Source: Bradyrhizobium erythrophlei
GTDB taxonomy: Bacteria > Pseudomonadota > Alphaproteobacteria > Rhizobiales > Xanthobacteraceae
Direction of reading: 5' to 3'
Assembly (NCBI RefSeq): GCF_900142985.1
Contig: NZ_LT670849.1
Coordinates: 682,001-746,000 of the forward strand
Length of the DNA: 64,000 nt
Notes under the pieces: generated by a model
What the model was told of the DNA's origin: nothing
Database searches by the model: none
Seen by the model: the letters and a program-made list of their open reading frames with translations, nothing else
Position numbers and translations under genes: made by a program
Shown: positions 34,441 to 42,730 of the stretch, one piece after another
Layout of the letters: the number at the start of each line of letters is the position of its first letter
How positions within the stretch are numbered: position 1 is the first letter of the stretch

Positions 34441-35607
34441 TTATTCCGCGGCCACGCGGCTGAGGGCGGCGTGACCGTGGGTCTTGACCACAACCTTGAT
34501 CGCATCCTCGATACGCTCGCGGGCATATTTCAACGCAGTCGGCAGATCATCAAGCGCGAAGGTGTGCGTGTGCACTTTGGTCGCATCGAAGCGCTTCTGC
34601 GCCATGAAGGCTTCGGCGCGATGGGTTGCGCTCTTGCCTTCGCCGCGGATGCCATAGACATAGATGTTGTTACGCACGATATGGGCGATATCGACTTCGG
34701 CAGGCTTGCCCGGGAAAGCCGCGAGACAGATGCGGCCACCGCGATTGACCATGCGCGCGGCTTCATTGACCGCTTCCGGCGCGCCGGAGCACTCGACGAC
34801 ATAGTCGACGCCCTTGCCGCCGTTCAGCTTGCGCACGGCCTCGACGGGATCTTCCTTCTTGGCATTGATGACGTAGTCGGCGCCCAATTCCTTGCCGATC
34901 TGAAGGCGATTGTCGCGCGTTCCGGTCAGGATCACCGGACTGGCGCCGAGCGCCTTTGCCACCGCGACGCCGAGCAACCCGATCGGACCGGGGCCGGTCA
35001 CGACCACGCTCTCACCGGCCACGAGGCCGCCGAGTTCGGTCAGGCCGTACATCGCCGTGCCCGCCGTCACCACGAGCGTTGCTTCCTCATCCGACATCTC
35101 GTCGGAGATCGGAACCAGCGTGTTGATGTTGTTGATGGCGTATTCGGCAAAGCCGCCGTCGGTCGTAAAGCCGTTGGCGCGATGTCCCTTGTCGACGTCG
35201 CCGTAGTTCAGACCGTAGTTGTGGCAGGCGGTGTACATGCCTTCGCGGCAGCGCTTGCACTGGCCGCATCCGGCGTGAATCTCGACCGTGACACGCTGCC
35301 CTATCCTGTATTCGTCGACGCCCTGCCCGAGCGCGACCACCGTGCCCATATATTCGTGGCCCGGAGTGAAGTTCTTGTTGAACGGCATGCCGCCCAGGAT
35401 CGACGCGGGTGGCCCGTGATGAATGATTTCGAGATCGGTCGCGCAAATCGCCACCGCATCGATGCGAACGAGAACTTCGGCGCGCTTCGGCACCGGCACC
35501 GGCTTCTTGGTCAGCGTCAACTGGTCAGGATCGCCAAGCACCCAAGCCCGCATCGTCTCCGGAATCGGAAAATCGGGCGAGGTCTTGACGTGATCGGGCT
35601 CGTACAT
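34441..35607 (-). CDS. Zinc-dependent medium-chain alcohol dehydrogenase
   Basis: 388 residues. Catalytic zinc ligands are in AICATDLE and FTPGHEYMG; the structural zinc loop CGQCKRCREGMYTAC has all four cysteines; the Rossmann motif is VVTGPGPIGLLG. It is an NAD(P)-dependent alcohol or polyol dehydrogenase of the threonine/sorbitol dehydrogenase class; substrate unknown. The IclR gene lies 24 nt upstream on the same strand, indicating a regulator-enzyme operon, possibly extending to dctA. Confidence 0.9.
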   Translation of the reverse strand: MYEPDHVKTSPDFPIPETMRAWVLGDPDQLTLTKKPVPVPKRAEVLVRIDAVAICATDLEIIHHGPPASILGGMPFNKNFTPGHEYMGTVVALGQGVDEYRIGQRVTVEIHAGCGQCKRCREGMYTACHNYGLNYGDVDKGHRANGFTTDGGFAEYAINNINTLVPISDEMSDEEATLVVTAGTAMYGLTELGGLVAGESVVVTGPGPIGLLGVAVAKALGASPVILTGTRDNRLQIGKELGADYVINAKKEDPVEAVRKLNGGKGVDYVVECSGAPEAVNEAARMVNRGGRICLAAFPGKPAEVDIAHIVRNNIYVYGIRGEGKSATHRAEAFMAQKRFDATKVHTHTFALDDLPTALKYARERIEDAIKVVVKTHGHAALSRVAAE

Positions 35608-35631
35608 GGGTTTCGCTCCTGAATGCTCTCG

Positions 35632-36498
35632 TTATTCCGCCGCCATGCTCTTGGCTGGTCCCTGCAAAATGGCGCCGGGCGCGCCAAGCTCGGCCGACAA
35701 TTCGTCGGCCGCAGCGATCAGATGAACCCTGAGTTCATCGATATATTCCTCGGTGGCGCGAAACGCGGGACACGACACGCTGATGGCGCCGACCACCGCC
35801 CCGGCATGATCGCGGATCGCAGCCCCAAGGCAGATGACGCCAGGCCGGAATTCTTCGCGATCGATCGAATAGCCGCGCCGGCGCGTGAGCCGCATTTCCT
35901 CTTTCAGCGCCTCGATGTCGGTAATGGTGTGCGGTGTGAACGCCGTCAGTCCTTTGTCCGCCACGATCCGGTCGAGTTCGTTCGGCGGCAGCCACGCCAG
36001 GATCGCTTTGCCCGTCGCAGTCGCGTGCGCCGCGCCGGCATTTCCACCGAGGCCCGCATCGACGCGCACGGCATGCCGGGACTCGCGGCGCAGGATGTGG
36101 ACCAGATTGGTGTCCTGCATGATCGCAAGCTGAACGGATTCCTTGGTCTGGTCGTTCAGGCGATCGAGGAAGCTTTGCGCGCGCCGCGGCAAATCCACTT
36201 GCCGCAGACAGGCTGCGCTGAGGTGAAGGATGCGCGATCCCAGCACGTAGCTTCGGCTGTTGGCGCCGCGCGACACATAGCCCCAATTGTGCAGGGTCGA
36301 GATCAGGTGATGGCAGGTCGAGACATTCAACCCGGCGGTCGCTGCGATTTCGGTCAGCTTGGCTTCACCACCGGCATCCGCCATGACGTCCAGAATGAGA
36401 AAGGCGCGATCGAGCGCCTGGATGCCGCCATGGTCCCTTCCGATCGGCGGGCGCGCGGGCATCACGCCTCGTTTCTCACTCGCTCTTTCGGACGGCAT
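35632..36498 (-). CDS. IclR-family transcriptional regulator
   Basis: 288 residues. Winged helix-turn-helix (about 25-90; LTEIAATAGLNVSTCHHLISTL) and the IclR GAF-like effector domain (about 105-270; TGKAILAWLP, GYSIDREEFRPGVICLGAAI). ATG 36498 is preferred, with GGGGAGGG nine bases upstream; ATG 36462 is possible. It is cotranscribed with the downstream alcohol dehydrogenase and probably controls it, perhaps also the TRAP permease genes that begin further upstream on the same strand. Confidence 0.9.
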   Translation of the reverse strand: MPSERASEKRGVMPARPPIGRDHGGIQALDRAFLILDVMADAGGEAKLTEIAATAGLNVSTCHHLISTLHNWGYVSRGANSRSYVLGSRILHLSAACLRQVDLPRRAQSFLDRLNDQTKESVQLAIMQDTNLVHILRRESRHAVRVDAGLGGNAGAAHATATGKAILAWLPPNELDRIVADKGLTAFTPHTITDIEALKEEMRLTRRRGYSIDREEFRPGVICLGAAIRDHAGAVVGAISVSCPAFRATEEYIDELRVHLIAAADELSAELGAPGAILQGPAKSMAAE

Positions 36499-36609
36499 CG
36501 ACGTCGGCCCTCCCCGGCAGATGTTTCGGTCATAGGGCCCGATCCGCCGGATCAACGCAACTTAAATTTTCACATTGCGACGATCAATTTCATTAGATGA
36601 AAACCAGCT

Positions 36610-38067
36610 TTATCGGTGATCGGGACCGGCGTCGGTCTCCGGCTCCGGAAGCTTGATCATCTCATTGAGACGCCTGTTGAATTCCTCGTCCGACAGACTG
36701 GCCGGGCCCGGTTGGGAATCGCCCTCCGGCGGTCTGCCCGGATGCGTCAGCTGCGGAAAGAACAGAACCGAAAGCAGCAGCAACCATTGGGCTGCGAGAA
36801 ACGGCGCCAGCGCTCGCAGAAAGTCGCGGAAGTCGGCCTGCTCCTTCAGCACGCCGCGGACCATCATCAGCGCATAACCGAACGGCGGCAGCAGAAAGCT
36901 GGACTGCAACGTCAACAGCATCAGCACCGAGACCCAGCGCGCATCCGCGACGCGGATCAGAAGCGGCGGAATCACAATCGGAACGATGACGAAAATGATC
37001 TCGAAGGCATCGAGCACGAATGCGCTCACGGCAATGAGACCGAGCACCACCGCTACTGCCGCGATATCGCCGCCGGGAATGGAGGAGACCATCCTTCCGG
37101 CAAGATCGGCCGCACCGAGCAGCCTCAGCACCATGGTGAACGTCGTCGCAGCCAACAGCAGCGAAAACAGTGCGCCCGTGAGCGCGATGGCATCGCCGAG
37201 AAGTTCGCCCAGTACTTTCTTCGGCAAGCGTCCCGAAAGAAGGCCAGCCATCAGCAGTGCAAAGGCGCCCATTGCGGCAGCTTCGACGGCGTAGAAATAG
37301 CCGAGCGATACGCCGCCAAGCAGAAGCAGCAGAAAGGCAAGCGCGGCCGCCGCAATCAGTCCTTGTGCAACCGACAGAGGCGCGCGCTCCGACAGTCTGG
37401 TTGCTCGACGGCCAATCAGCCCACACAGAGCGAGACAAAGCAGAAGGAAGATTCCGCCAGGCACCAGCGCCGCGTGAAAGATGTCCTGCGTATTGACGAC
37501 GCGATCGGTGCGGCCAGTGGCGGTGACCGCAATCGTGTGGGCGGACAACATCGCATCACTCAGGAGAATAAGAACCAGCGACGGCGGCACCAGAACGCCA
37601 AGCGTGCTGGCTACAGCGACGATGGCCTGACGATGCGGCGCGCTGATGCCTTCTGCCGCCAAACGCGGTGCGACCACGCGCGACAAGGCAAGCACGCTGG
37701 CGCCGACCGAACCGTTCATCGGCCCGAGCAAGGCGCCAAGCAGCATGCCCGACACCAACGGCGCTGCGGGTTTGCGCGGCAGAACGGCTTGGGCAGCGCG
37801 ATAAAGCGCATCCGCCACCGGCAAGCGGTCGAGCAACAGGCCCATCGTCACATAAAGCGGCAACGCCTGGAGCACGTCGCTCTCGAGCAGATTGATCAGC
37901 CGGCTCGGCAACGCCCACAGCGTCGCCACGTCGATGACGCCTGATACGATGCCGACGCACGCGCCAAAGCTCGCCATCGCCATCAGCACGACCGCGGCCG
38001 GCAGACCGGTCGCGATGATGCCGACGCCGACCATTACCAGAAGCGCGATACCAAACCACGCCATCAC
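36610..38067 (-). CDS. TRAP transporter large permease (DctM-like)
   Basis: 485 residues, about twelve transmembrane helices of the ion-transporter fold, with family segments GMLLGALLGPMNGSVGASV, STLGVLVPPSLVLILLSD and LQSSFLLPPFGYALMM. The C-terminal ~45 residues are a charged cytosolic tail. It imports organic acids or related solutes using a Na+ gradient together with DctQ and a periplasmic DctP, but no DctP gene is adjacent. Starts GTG 38067 (or ATG 38064), overlapping the dctQ stop by 4 nt. Confidence 0.9.
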   Translation of the reverse strand: MMAWFGIALLVMVGVGIIATGLPAAVVLMAMASFGACVGIVSGVIDVATLWALPSRLINLLESDVLQALPLYVTMGLLLDRLPVADALYRAAQAVLPRKPAAPLVSGMLLGALLGPMNGSVGASVLALSRVVAPRLAAEGISAPHRQAIVAVASTLGVLVPPSLVLILLSDAMLSAHTIAVTATGRTDRVVNTQDIFHAALVPGGIFLLLCLALCGLIGRRATRLSERAPLSVAQGLIAAAALAFLLLLLGGVSLGYFYAVEAAAMGAFALLMAGLLSGRLPKKVLGELLGDAIALTGALFSLLLAATTFTMVLRLLGAADLAGRMVSSIPGGDIAAVAVVLGLIAVSAFVLDAFEIIFVIVPIVIPPLLIRVADARWVSVLMLLTLQSSFLLPPFGYALMMVRGVLKEQADFRDFLRALAPFLAAQWLLLLSVLFFPQLTHPGRPPEGDSQPGPASLSDEEFNRRLNEMIKLPEPETDAGPDHR

Positions 38068-38555
38068 GCGTCATCCGCGGCTTGCGGCCGAAACATATCG
38101 AGCAGCGACTGGCCAAGGATCAGGATCGCCATCACCCAAAGCGCGAGCTTGATCAGGAAATAGCCGGGATTGCCGCTGTCCTGAAAGGCCTCGAGATCAT
38201 GGAGACTGGAGATGACCGTCTGCTTGCTCGAGACCAGCACAAAGACGGCCCATGGCAACAGTCCGAGCGCACTGCCAAGCCGATGAAGCGCCTGCCGGAC
38301 GCGCGGACCGTATCGCCGAGCCAGAAGATCCGCGGCGAGATGCGTTTTCGCGCGCGTTGCGGCCGTGACGCTGACGGCGACAAAAAAAGCAAACACGATC
38401 TGGCCGAGATCGTTGGCTTCGCGGGAGAGCATCCGGAACACATCGCGTAACGGCCATTGCAGAAACAACAGCACAACCAGCGGCAGCGCAAGCCATCTGG
38501 CCGCTGACACGATGGAGCGGATCAGGTGGTCGAGGCCACGCAACAGTCCGGTCAC
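38064..38555 (-). CDS. TRAP transporter small permease (DctQ-like)
   Basis: 163 residues with four transmembrane helices; ANDLGQIVFAFFVAVSVTAATRAKTHLAADLLARR carries the usual conserved loop (edges given). Partner of the large permease encoded next, with a GTGA overlap. GTG 38555 is the start; a 9-bp hairpin lies 5 nt upstream and its 3' arm contains the GGGGGA that could serve as the ribosome-binding site. Confidence 0.88.
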   Translation of the reverse strand: MTGLLRGLDHLIRSIVSAARWLALPLVVLLFLQWPLRDVFRMLSREANDLGQIVFAFFVAVSVTAATRAKTHLAADLLARRYGPRVRQALHRLGSALGLLPWAVFVLVSSKQTVISSLHDLEAFQDSGNPGYFLIKLALWVMAILILGQSLLDMFRPQAADDA

Positions 38556-38560
38556 GCCTG

Positions 38561-38589
38561 CTATCCCCCCGCGTTCTCCTGGGGGATAG
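38561..38589 (-). promoter_or_regulatory. Hairpin covering the dctQ ribosome-binding region
   Basis: CTATCCCCC (38561-38569) and GGGGGATAG (38581-38589) are perfectly complementary with an 11-nt loop. It lies between the ridA stop and the dctQ GTG. In the minus-strand RNA, GGGGGA (possible Shine-Dalgarno) is in the stem and AGGAG in the loop. It could be a translational control hairpin or, less likely without a U-run, a terminator. Confidence 0.5.
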
Positions 38590-38598
38590 AATGCCCGA

Positions 38599-38985
38599 TT
38601 AATCCGGCCGCTTGCAAACGAGATCGATCTCGATCAGCGCATCATAGGCGAGGCCCGTGACGCCGACGCAGGTGCGGGCCGGCAGACGGTCTGACGGAAA
38701 ATAGCTGCGATAGGTCTCGTTCATCGCGGCGTAGTCTTCCTTGAAACGCGTGATGTAGATACGTGTCATCACGACATGTTCGAGGCCGAGCCCGAGACCT
38801 GCGAGCACGACTTTCAGATTGGCCATCACGGCATGGGTCTGGGCGACGATACCCTCGGGCAGGACGCCCGGCGTCTCCGGGCGATCCGGCATCTGCCCTG
38901 TGACGAAAACAAAGCCGTCGGTCTCGACGGCATGGCTGAACGGCGCCACCGGCTTCGGGCCGCCCGGTATCATGTGAAATTTCAC
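38599..38985 (-). CDS. RidA/YjgF/YER057c family protein
   Basis: 128 residues, trimeric enamine/imine deaminase family. Typical segments: PVAPFSHAVETDGFVFVTGQ, QTHAVMANLKVVL and ARTCVGVTGLAYDALIEIDL with the substrate-binding Arg in RTCVGV. It hydrolyses reactive 2-aminoacrylate-type imines, or in catabolic clusters acts on pathway intermediates. GTG 38985 (GAGGA upstream) is chosen; ATG 38973 is an alternative. It heads the ridA-dctQ-dctM group. Confidence 0.88.
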   Translation of the reverse strand: MKFHMIPGGPKPVAPFSHAVETDGFVFVTGQMPDRPETPGVLPEGIVAQTHAVMANLKVVLAGLGLGLEHVVMTRIYITRFKEDYAAMNETYRSYFPSDRLPARTCVGVTGLAYDALIEIDLVCKRPD

Positions 38986-39173
38986 GGTCTATGTCCTCAG
39001 GTTGCGGAGTTGAGCAGGCAATCGACTACGCTCTTACGCAAGACCGCACGCACACCCAAGCCGTTATTTGACGGCGAGCTGACCGCGAGGACGAGCTCGT
39101 GCTACAAACAGGGCGTCGGCTGCAAATAATTTAGTCACGCCGGCGGGCGGCGATGCGATACTTCATCAGGTGC
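38986..39173. other. Intergenic stretch without recognisable genes
   Basis: About 190 nt between ridA (minus) and the twin-hairpin repeat copy 4. It should hold the ridA promoter. I see no open frame with coding character and no clear promoter hexamers. Confidence 0.4.
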
Positions 39174-39250
39174 CTATGTGGCGACGCTGACGTTCCTTTC
39201 AGTTTCGCGGCGACCTCTTCAAAGGAACGTCAGCGTCAAAGCCACACTAG
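39174..39250. repeat. Twin-hairpin repeat, copy 4, hairpin 1
   Basis: Right end GCCACACTAG (39241-39250); left end CTATGTGGC (39174-39182) has lost one base. Inner arms 39183-39199 and 39221-39237 pair perfectly over 17 nt (core CTGACGTTC). Linker tatcgtatatttg (39251-39263) follows. Confidence 0.88.
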
Positions 39251-39263
39251 TATCGTATATTTG

Positions 39264-39339
39264 CTAGCGTCCCTTTGGTTCTGACATTCGTAAAGGTGCC
39301 CGCTGCGACAAGATACGAATGTCAGAACCGGGACGCTAG
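39264..39339. repeat. Twin-hairpin repeat, copy 4, hairpin 2
   Basis: Ends CTAGCGTCC (39264-39272) and GGACGCTAG (39331-39339) perfect; inner arms 39277-39292 and 39314-39329 perfect over 16 nt (core CTGACATTC, echoing hairpin 1). It ends 17 nt before the next ATG, so it would lie in the leader of the binding-protein mRNA or cover its promoter. Confidence 0.9.
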
Positions 39340-39356
39340 GGAGAAAGAGAGAGCGA

Positions 39357-40394
39357 ATGACCAACTGGCTGAGGATGGCCGCCGTGGCCCTGACCTTGAG
39401 TTTGGTTACGGCGCCGGCATATGCCGAGGCGCCGGCGACCAAAATCAGGTTCACGCTCGACTGGAAAATCCAGGGCATTCATGCCTGGTTTTATTGGGCC
39501 AAGGCCAAGGGCTACTTCAAGGCCGAAAACCTCGACGTCACGATCGATCAGGGTGAAGGCTCGGCCGCGACCGTGACGCGGATCCTGTCCGGCGCTTACG
39601 ATGCCGGCTTCGGCGACATCAATGCGATCATCCAGAACGCGGCGACCAGACCCGCGGAGACCCCTCGCATGGTCTACATGATCTACAGCAAGGCGCCGTT
39701 CGCGCTGCTCACCAAGGCCAACGGACCTCTGAAATCGCTGAAGGACCTGCCGGGAACGAAGGTCGGCGCGCCCGCGGGCGCAGCGACGCTGAAACTGTTG
39801 CCGGTTCTTGCCAAAAACAACCAGATCGATCCGGCGAGCCTCAACATCACGCAAGTGGCGCCAAACCTCCAGGAGCAAATGTTGCTGCAAGGTCAGGTCG
39901 ATTCCATCGCCGTGTTCAGCGCAACCAGCTACATGAACCTGGTGTCGCTCAAGCTCGATCCCGACAAGGACTTCCGCTGGTTCTTCTATTCCGATCACGG
40001 CATCGATCTTTACTCGAACGGCGTCATGGTCTCGCCAAAGCTCGCTCACGAAAAACCCGATGCCGTCAAAGGCCTGCTGCGGGCGATCAATCGCGCCATC
40101 CGCGAGACCATCGCCGATCCGCAAGCGGCGATCGACTTGCTTGCGACGGAAGAGCCACTGCTGAAGAAGGATATCGAGCTGCGACGCCTGACCTATGTTT
40201 ATGGCTCGCTGATCGATACGCCCGAGGCGCGGCAGCTCGGACTTGGCGATGTCAACGACGAGCGGCTGAAATCCTCGATCTCGATCGTCTCCTCGGCTTT
40301 TGAACTTGCGAAACAACCGGACGCCGTGCAGGTTTTCGACCGCGGCTTTCTGCCACCCAAGGCCGAGCGGATGCCCCCGGCCGCCAATCACTAA
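39357..40394 (+). CDS. NMT1/THI5-like ABC substrate-binding protein
   Basis: 345 residues. A Sec signal peptide (MAAVALTLSLVTAPAYAEA) is followed by the NMT1/SsuA fold: KIRFTLDWKIQGIHAWFYWA, DQGEGSAATVTRILSGAYDAGFGD and GLLRAINRAIRETIADPQ. The family binds pyrimidines (hydroxymethylpyrimidine), sulfonates or riboflavin-like ligands. No permease or ATPase gene lies beside it, so it must borrow a transporter encoded elsewhere. The amidohydrolase gene 18 nt downstream suggests a nitrogenous ring compound as ligand. A repeat element occupies its immediate upstream region. Confidence 0.88.
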   Translation: MTNWLRMAAVALTLSLVTAPAYAEAPATKIRFTLDWKIQGIHAWFYWAKAKGYFKAENLDVTIDQGEGSAATVTRILSGAYDAGFGDINAIIQNAATRPAETPRMVYMIYSKAPFALLTKANGPLKSLKDLPGTKVGAPAGAATLKLLPVLAKNNQIDPASLNITQVAPNLQEQMLLQGQVDSIAVFSATSYMNLVSLKLDPDKDFRWFFYSDHGIDLYSNGVMVSPKLAHEKPDAVKGLLRAINRAIRETIADPQAAIDLLATEEPLLKKDIELRRLTYVYGSLIDTPEARQLGLGDVNDERLKSSISIVSSAFELAKQPDAVQVFDRGFLPPKAERMPPAANH

Positions 40395-40412
40395 CAAAGA
40401 CGGACCGCTCCG

Positions 40413-41852
40413 ATGCGCCAGATCGACTGTGCCCATGTACTGACTGGCAAGGGCGTTGCGAATAACCAGACCATCGAAATCGACGGCGAGCGGATCCTTT
40501 CGCTTCGCCCCGGCTCCGGAACATCGAAACCGCGCCTGCTCGCGATGCCGGCGCTGGTCAATGCCCACGACCATGGCCGCGCGGTGCGCACCAGTTCGAT
40601 CGGCGCCGGCGGCAAACCGCTGGAAACCTGGCTGCAATATATGGCGCTGTTTCCTGCCGTCGATCCGTATCTCGCCGCGACTGTGTCGCTCGGCAACAGC
40701 GCGCTCGGCGGCGCCGGCATCGTCATGATGCACTACACGCGCGCGCAAGGTTTTACCGACCTGCCGACGGAGGTGGCGGAAGTGGCGCGCGCGGCGTGTG
40801 ATGTCGGTGTGCGCGTCGGCTTCGCGGTCTCGATGAAGGACCGCAATCCGATCGGTTACGGGCCGCCCGAACCGCTGCTCGATGCGCTTCCTAAGCCAGC
40901 ACGTGACGAAATCGTCAGCCGCTTCGTTCGCCCGCCGCTGGCGCCGAAGGACTACATCAAGCTCGTCGATGATGTCGCCGCGGCCGCGGAAAGTCCGACC
41001 TTCAACGTGCAATACGGCCCGAACGGCGTGCAGTGGTGCAGCGACGCGCTTCTCAAGGCGATCGCCGAAGCGTCACAGCTGTCCGGGCGGCGCATCCATA
41101 TGCATCTGCTGGAGACGCGCTATCAGCGCGGTTATCTCGATCAGTTGTACGACGGCGATGTCGTCAAATTCCTCGATTCGATCGGGCTGCTCTCCGAGCG
41201 CCTGACCTTGGCGCATTGCGTGTGGGCGCGCCCGGACGAGCTCGAATTGCTGGCCGCGCGTGGCGTGACGATTTCGACCAATTCGAGCTCGAATTTGAGA
41301 CTGCGTTCCGGCATTGCGCCGGCGGCGAAAATGCTCGGATGCGGCTGCCGCGTCGCGATGGGCATCGATGGCGGCGCGCTCGATGACGACGACGACATGC
41401 TGCGCGAGCTCCGCCTCACGCATCTCCTGCATCTCGGCTCCGGCTTCACACCGAAGGTGAGCGAAAGCGACATGCTCACTGTTGCCGCCAAAACCGGCCG
41501 CCTGTCGGTGACGAATTTCGCCGAGGGCGGCATCATCGAACCGGGCGCGCCGGCCGATCTTCTGCTGCTCGATTACGATGCGCTCGACGACGATCATCTT
41601 CGCGACGATCTCGATCCGGTCGACATCGTCTTTGCGAGGGCGAATGCGCGTCATATTTCCGAACTGATCGTCGCCGGGCGCACGATCGTGCGCGATCGCC
41701 GCGTGCTCGGCATCGATCTCGACGCCGCCCGCCGCGAGGTGATCCTGCGAATGCGCGAAGGCCAGCCGGCCATGGCGCCGTTTGCAGCCGCACTGTCGCA
41801 TCTCGATCGCGCCATCAGCGCACAGATGGAGCGCCACTTCAGCTGCACGTGA
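40413..41852 (+). CDS. Amidohydrolase (cytosine deaminase/ATZ-TRZ-like)
   Basis: 479 residues, metal-dependent TIM-barrel hydrolase. Metal ligands: HxH in VNAHDHGRA (about 49-51), His in HMHLLETR, His in LTLAHCVW, and the Asp in AMGIDGGALDD. The LET segment with a nearby glutamate fits the subgroup that deaminates purine, pyrimidine or triazine rings. No signal peptide. It follows the binding-protein gene by 18 nt and precedes a HAD hydrolase, forming a likely import-and-deamination set for a heterocyclic amine. Confidence 0.87.
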   Translation: MRQIDCAHVLTGKGVANNQTIEIDGERILSLRPGSGTSKPRLLAMPALVNAHDHGRAVRTSSIGAGGKPLETWLQYMALFPAVDPYLAATVSLGNSALGGAGIVMMHYTRAQGFTDLPTEVAEVARAACDVGVRVGFAVSMKDRNPIGYGPPEPLLDALPKPARDEIVSRFVRPPLAPKDYIKLVDDVAAAAESPTFNVQYGPNGVQWCSDALLKAIAEASQLSGRRIHMHLLETRYQRGYLDQLYDGDVVKFLDSIGLLSERLTLAHCVWARPDELELLAARGVTISTNSSSNLRLRSGIAPAAKMLGCGCRVAMGIDGGALDDDDDMLRELRLTHLLHLGSGFTPKVSESDMLTVAAKTGRLSVTNFAEGGIIEPGAPADLLLLDYDALDDDHLRDDLDPVDIVFARANARHISELIVAGRTIVRDRRVLGIDLDAARREVILRMREGQPAMAPFAAALSHLDRAISAQMERHFSCT

Positions 41853-41905
41853 GGTGAAATTCCAAAGGCGATCCACAACAAACGCCAGGACCGGACACAC
41901 TGCCC

Positions 41906-42568
41906 ATGCTTCTTTCGTTCGACGTTTTCGGCACCCTCATCAACGTGCGGGAGAGCTCCTACGATGCCTTTCGCTCCATCCTCGGCGAATCTGGCCGACC
42001 GGACGTCGATGTCCGTGCATTCTGGGAATATTGGGAGGAAAGAAACATTTCCCATTATTGGGAGACCTATCGGCCCTACAAGGAAATCTGCGCTTTATCG
42101 CTCGGTGAGGCGTTCGCTCACTTCGACATTCCCGGCGACCCCAGCGCCATTTCCCATTACTTCGACGCGTTCAGCCGCTTCCAGCTCTACCCGGATGTCC
42201 TTTCAACGCTCGAAACCTTGAGCCGGCGCCATCGGCTGGCGATTGTCTCCAATATCGACAACGATCTTCTGGCGGTCACGCCGTTGTGGCGCGAATTCGA
42301 TCTCGTTTGCACGGCTGAAAAGGCGCGTGGCTACAAACCCGACGGCACCCTGTTTCGCTATTTGTTGGAGCACGCCGGAGTTCCTCTGAATCAGATCCTG
42401 CATTCCGGGCAATCGCAGTTCACGGACATGGTCGGCGGCAAGCCGCTCGGCCTGACGATCGCCTGGATCAACCGGCGCAACATCCAACTGGCACCGACCG
42501 TGCCAAAGCCCGATTTCATTTTTCCGGACATTGCATCGCTTATTCCGCTGATCGAGCGCATGGCATAA
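41906..42568 (+). CDS. HAD-superfamily hydrolase (haloacid dehalogenase-like)
   Basis: 220 residues. Motif I FDVFGTL carries the nucleophile Asp (about residue 6), motif II is IVSNID, motif III is a Lys in ARGYKPDGTLF, and motif IV is the acidic region near GQSQFTDMVGG. Variation at motif IV (Gln/Asp spacing) resembles L-2-haloacid dehalogenase-like phosphatases. The helical cap lies between motifs I and II. Phosphatase of a small metabolite is likeliest; dehalogenase activity would need testing. It is 53 nt downstream of the amidohydrolase. Confidence 0.85.
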   Translation: MLLSFDVFGTLINVRESSYDAFRSILGESGRPDVDVRAFWEYWEERNISHYWETYRPYKEICALSLGEAFAHFDIPGDPSAISHYFDAFSRFQLYPDVLSTLETLSRRHRLAIVSNIDNDLLAVTPLWREFDLVCTAEKARGYKPDGTLFRYLLEHAGVPLNQILHSGQSQFTDMVGGKPLGLTIAWINRRNIQLAPTVPKPDFIFPDIASLIPLIERMA

Positions 42569-42688
42569 CAGCCGGAACCGGCTTCGAAACACCAGCCATA
42601 TTTGAGCGCTCGACCAACGCATCCCTGCGCAAAATCATGCGGTGGAAGCGCCAGGGCCCGGCCGCCCGCGCTTGTAGAAATGTTACTA

Positions 42689-42703
42689 ATATGTCAGACA
42701 TAT
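42689..42703. promoter_or_regulatory. Perfect 15-bp palindrome, candidate GntR operator
   Basis: ATATGTCAGACATAT, two 7-bp arms around a central A, 27 nt before the MFS permease ATG. The TGTC-N-GACA core is of the kind used by GntR/FCD regulators, and such a regulator is encoded just downstream at 44252. Confidence 0.65.
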
Positions 42704-42730
42704 GCAAAAATCATATTCAGGGAGGGGCTC

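Noticed and set aside
36616..37944. 442-codon open frame on the plus strand
   Set aside because: Antisense to the TRAP large permease; Gln/Arg-rich shadow translation.
39336..41012. 558-codon open frame on the minus strand
   Set aside because: Antisense to the binding-protein and amidohydrolase genes, which have clear motifs; long antisense frames are expected in DNA this rich in G/C.
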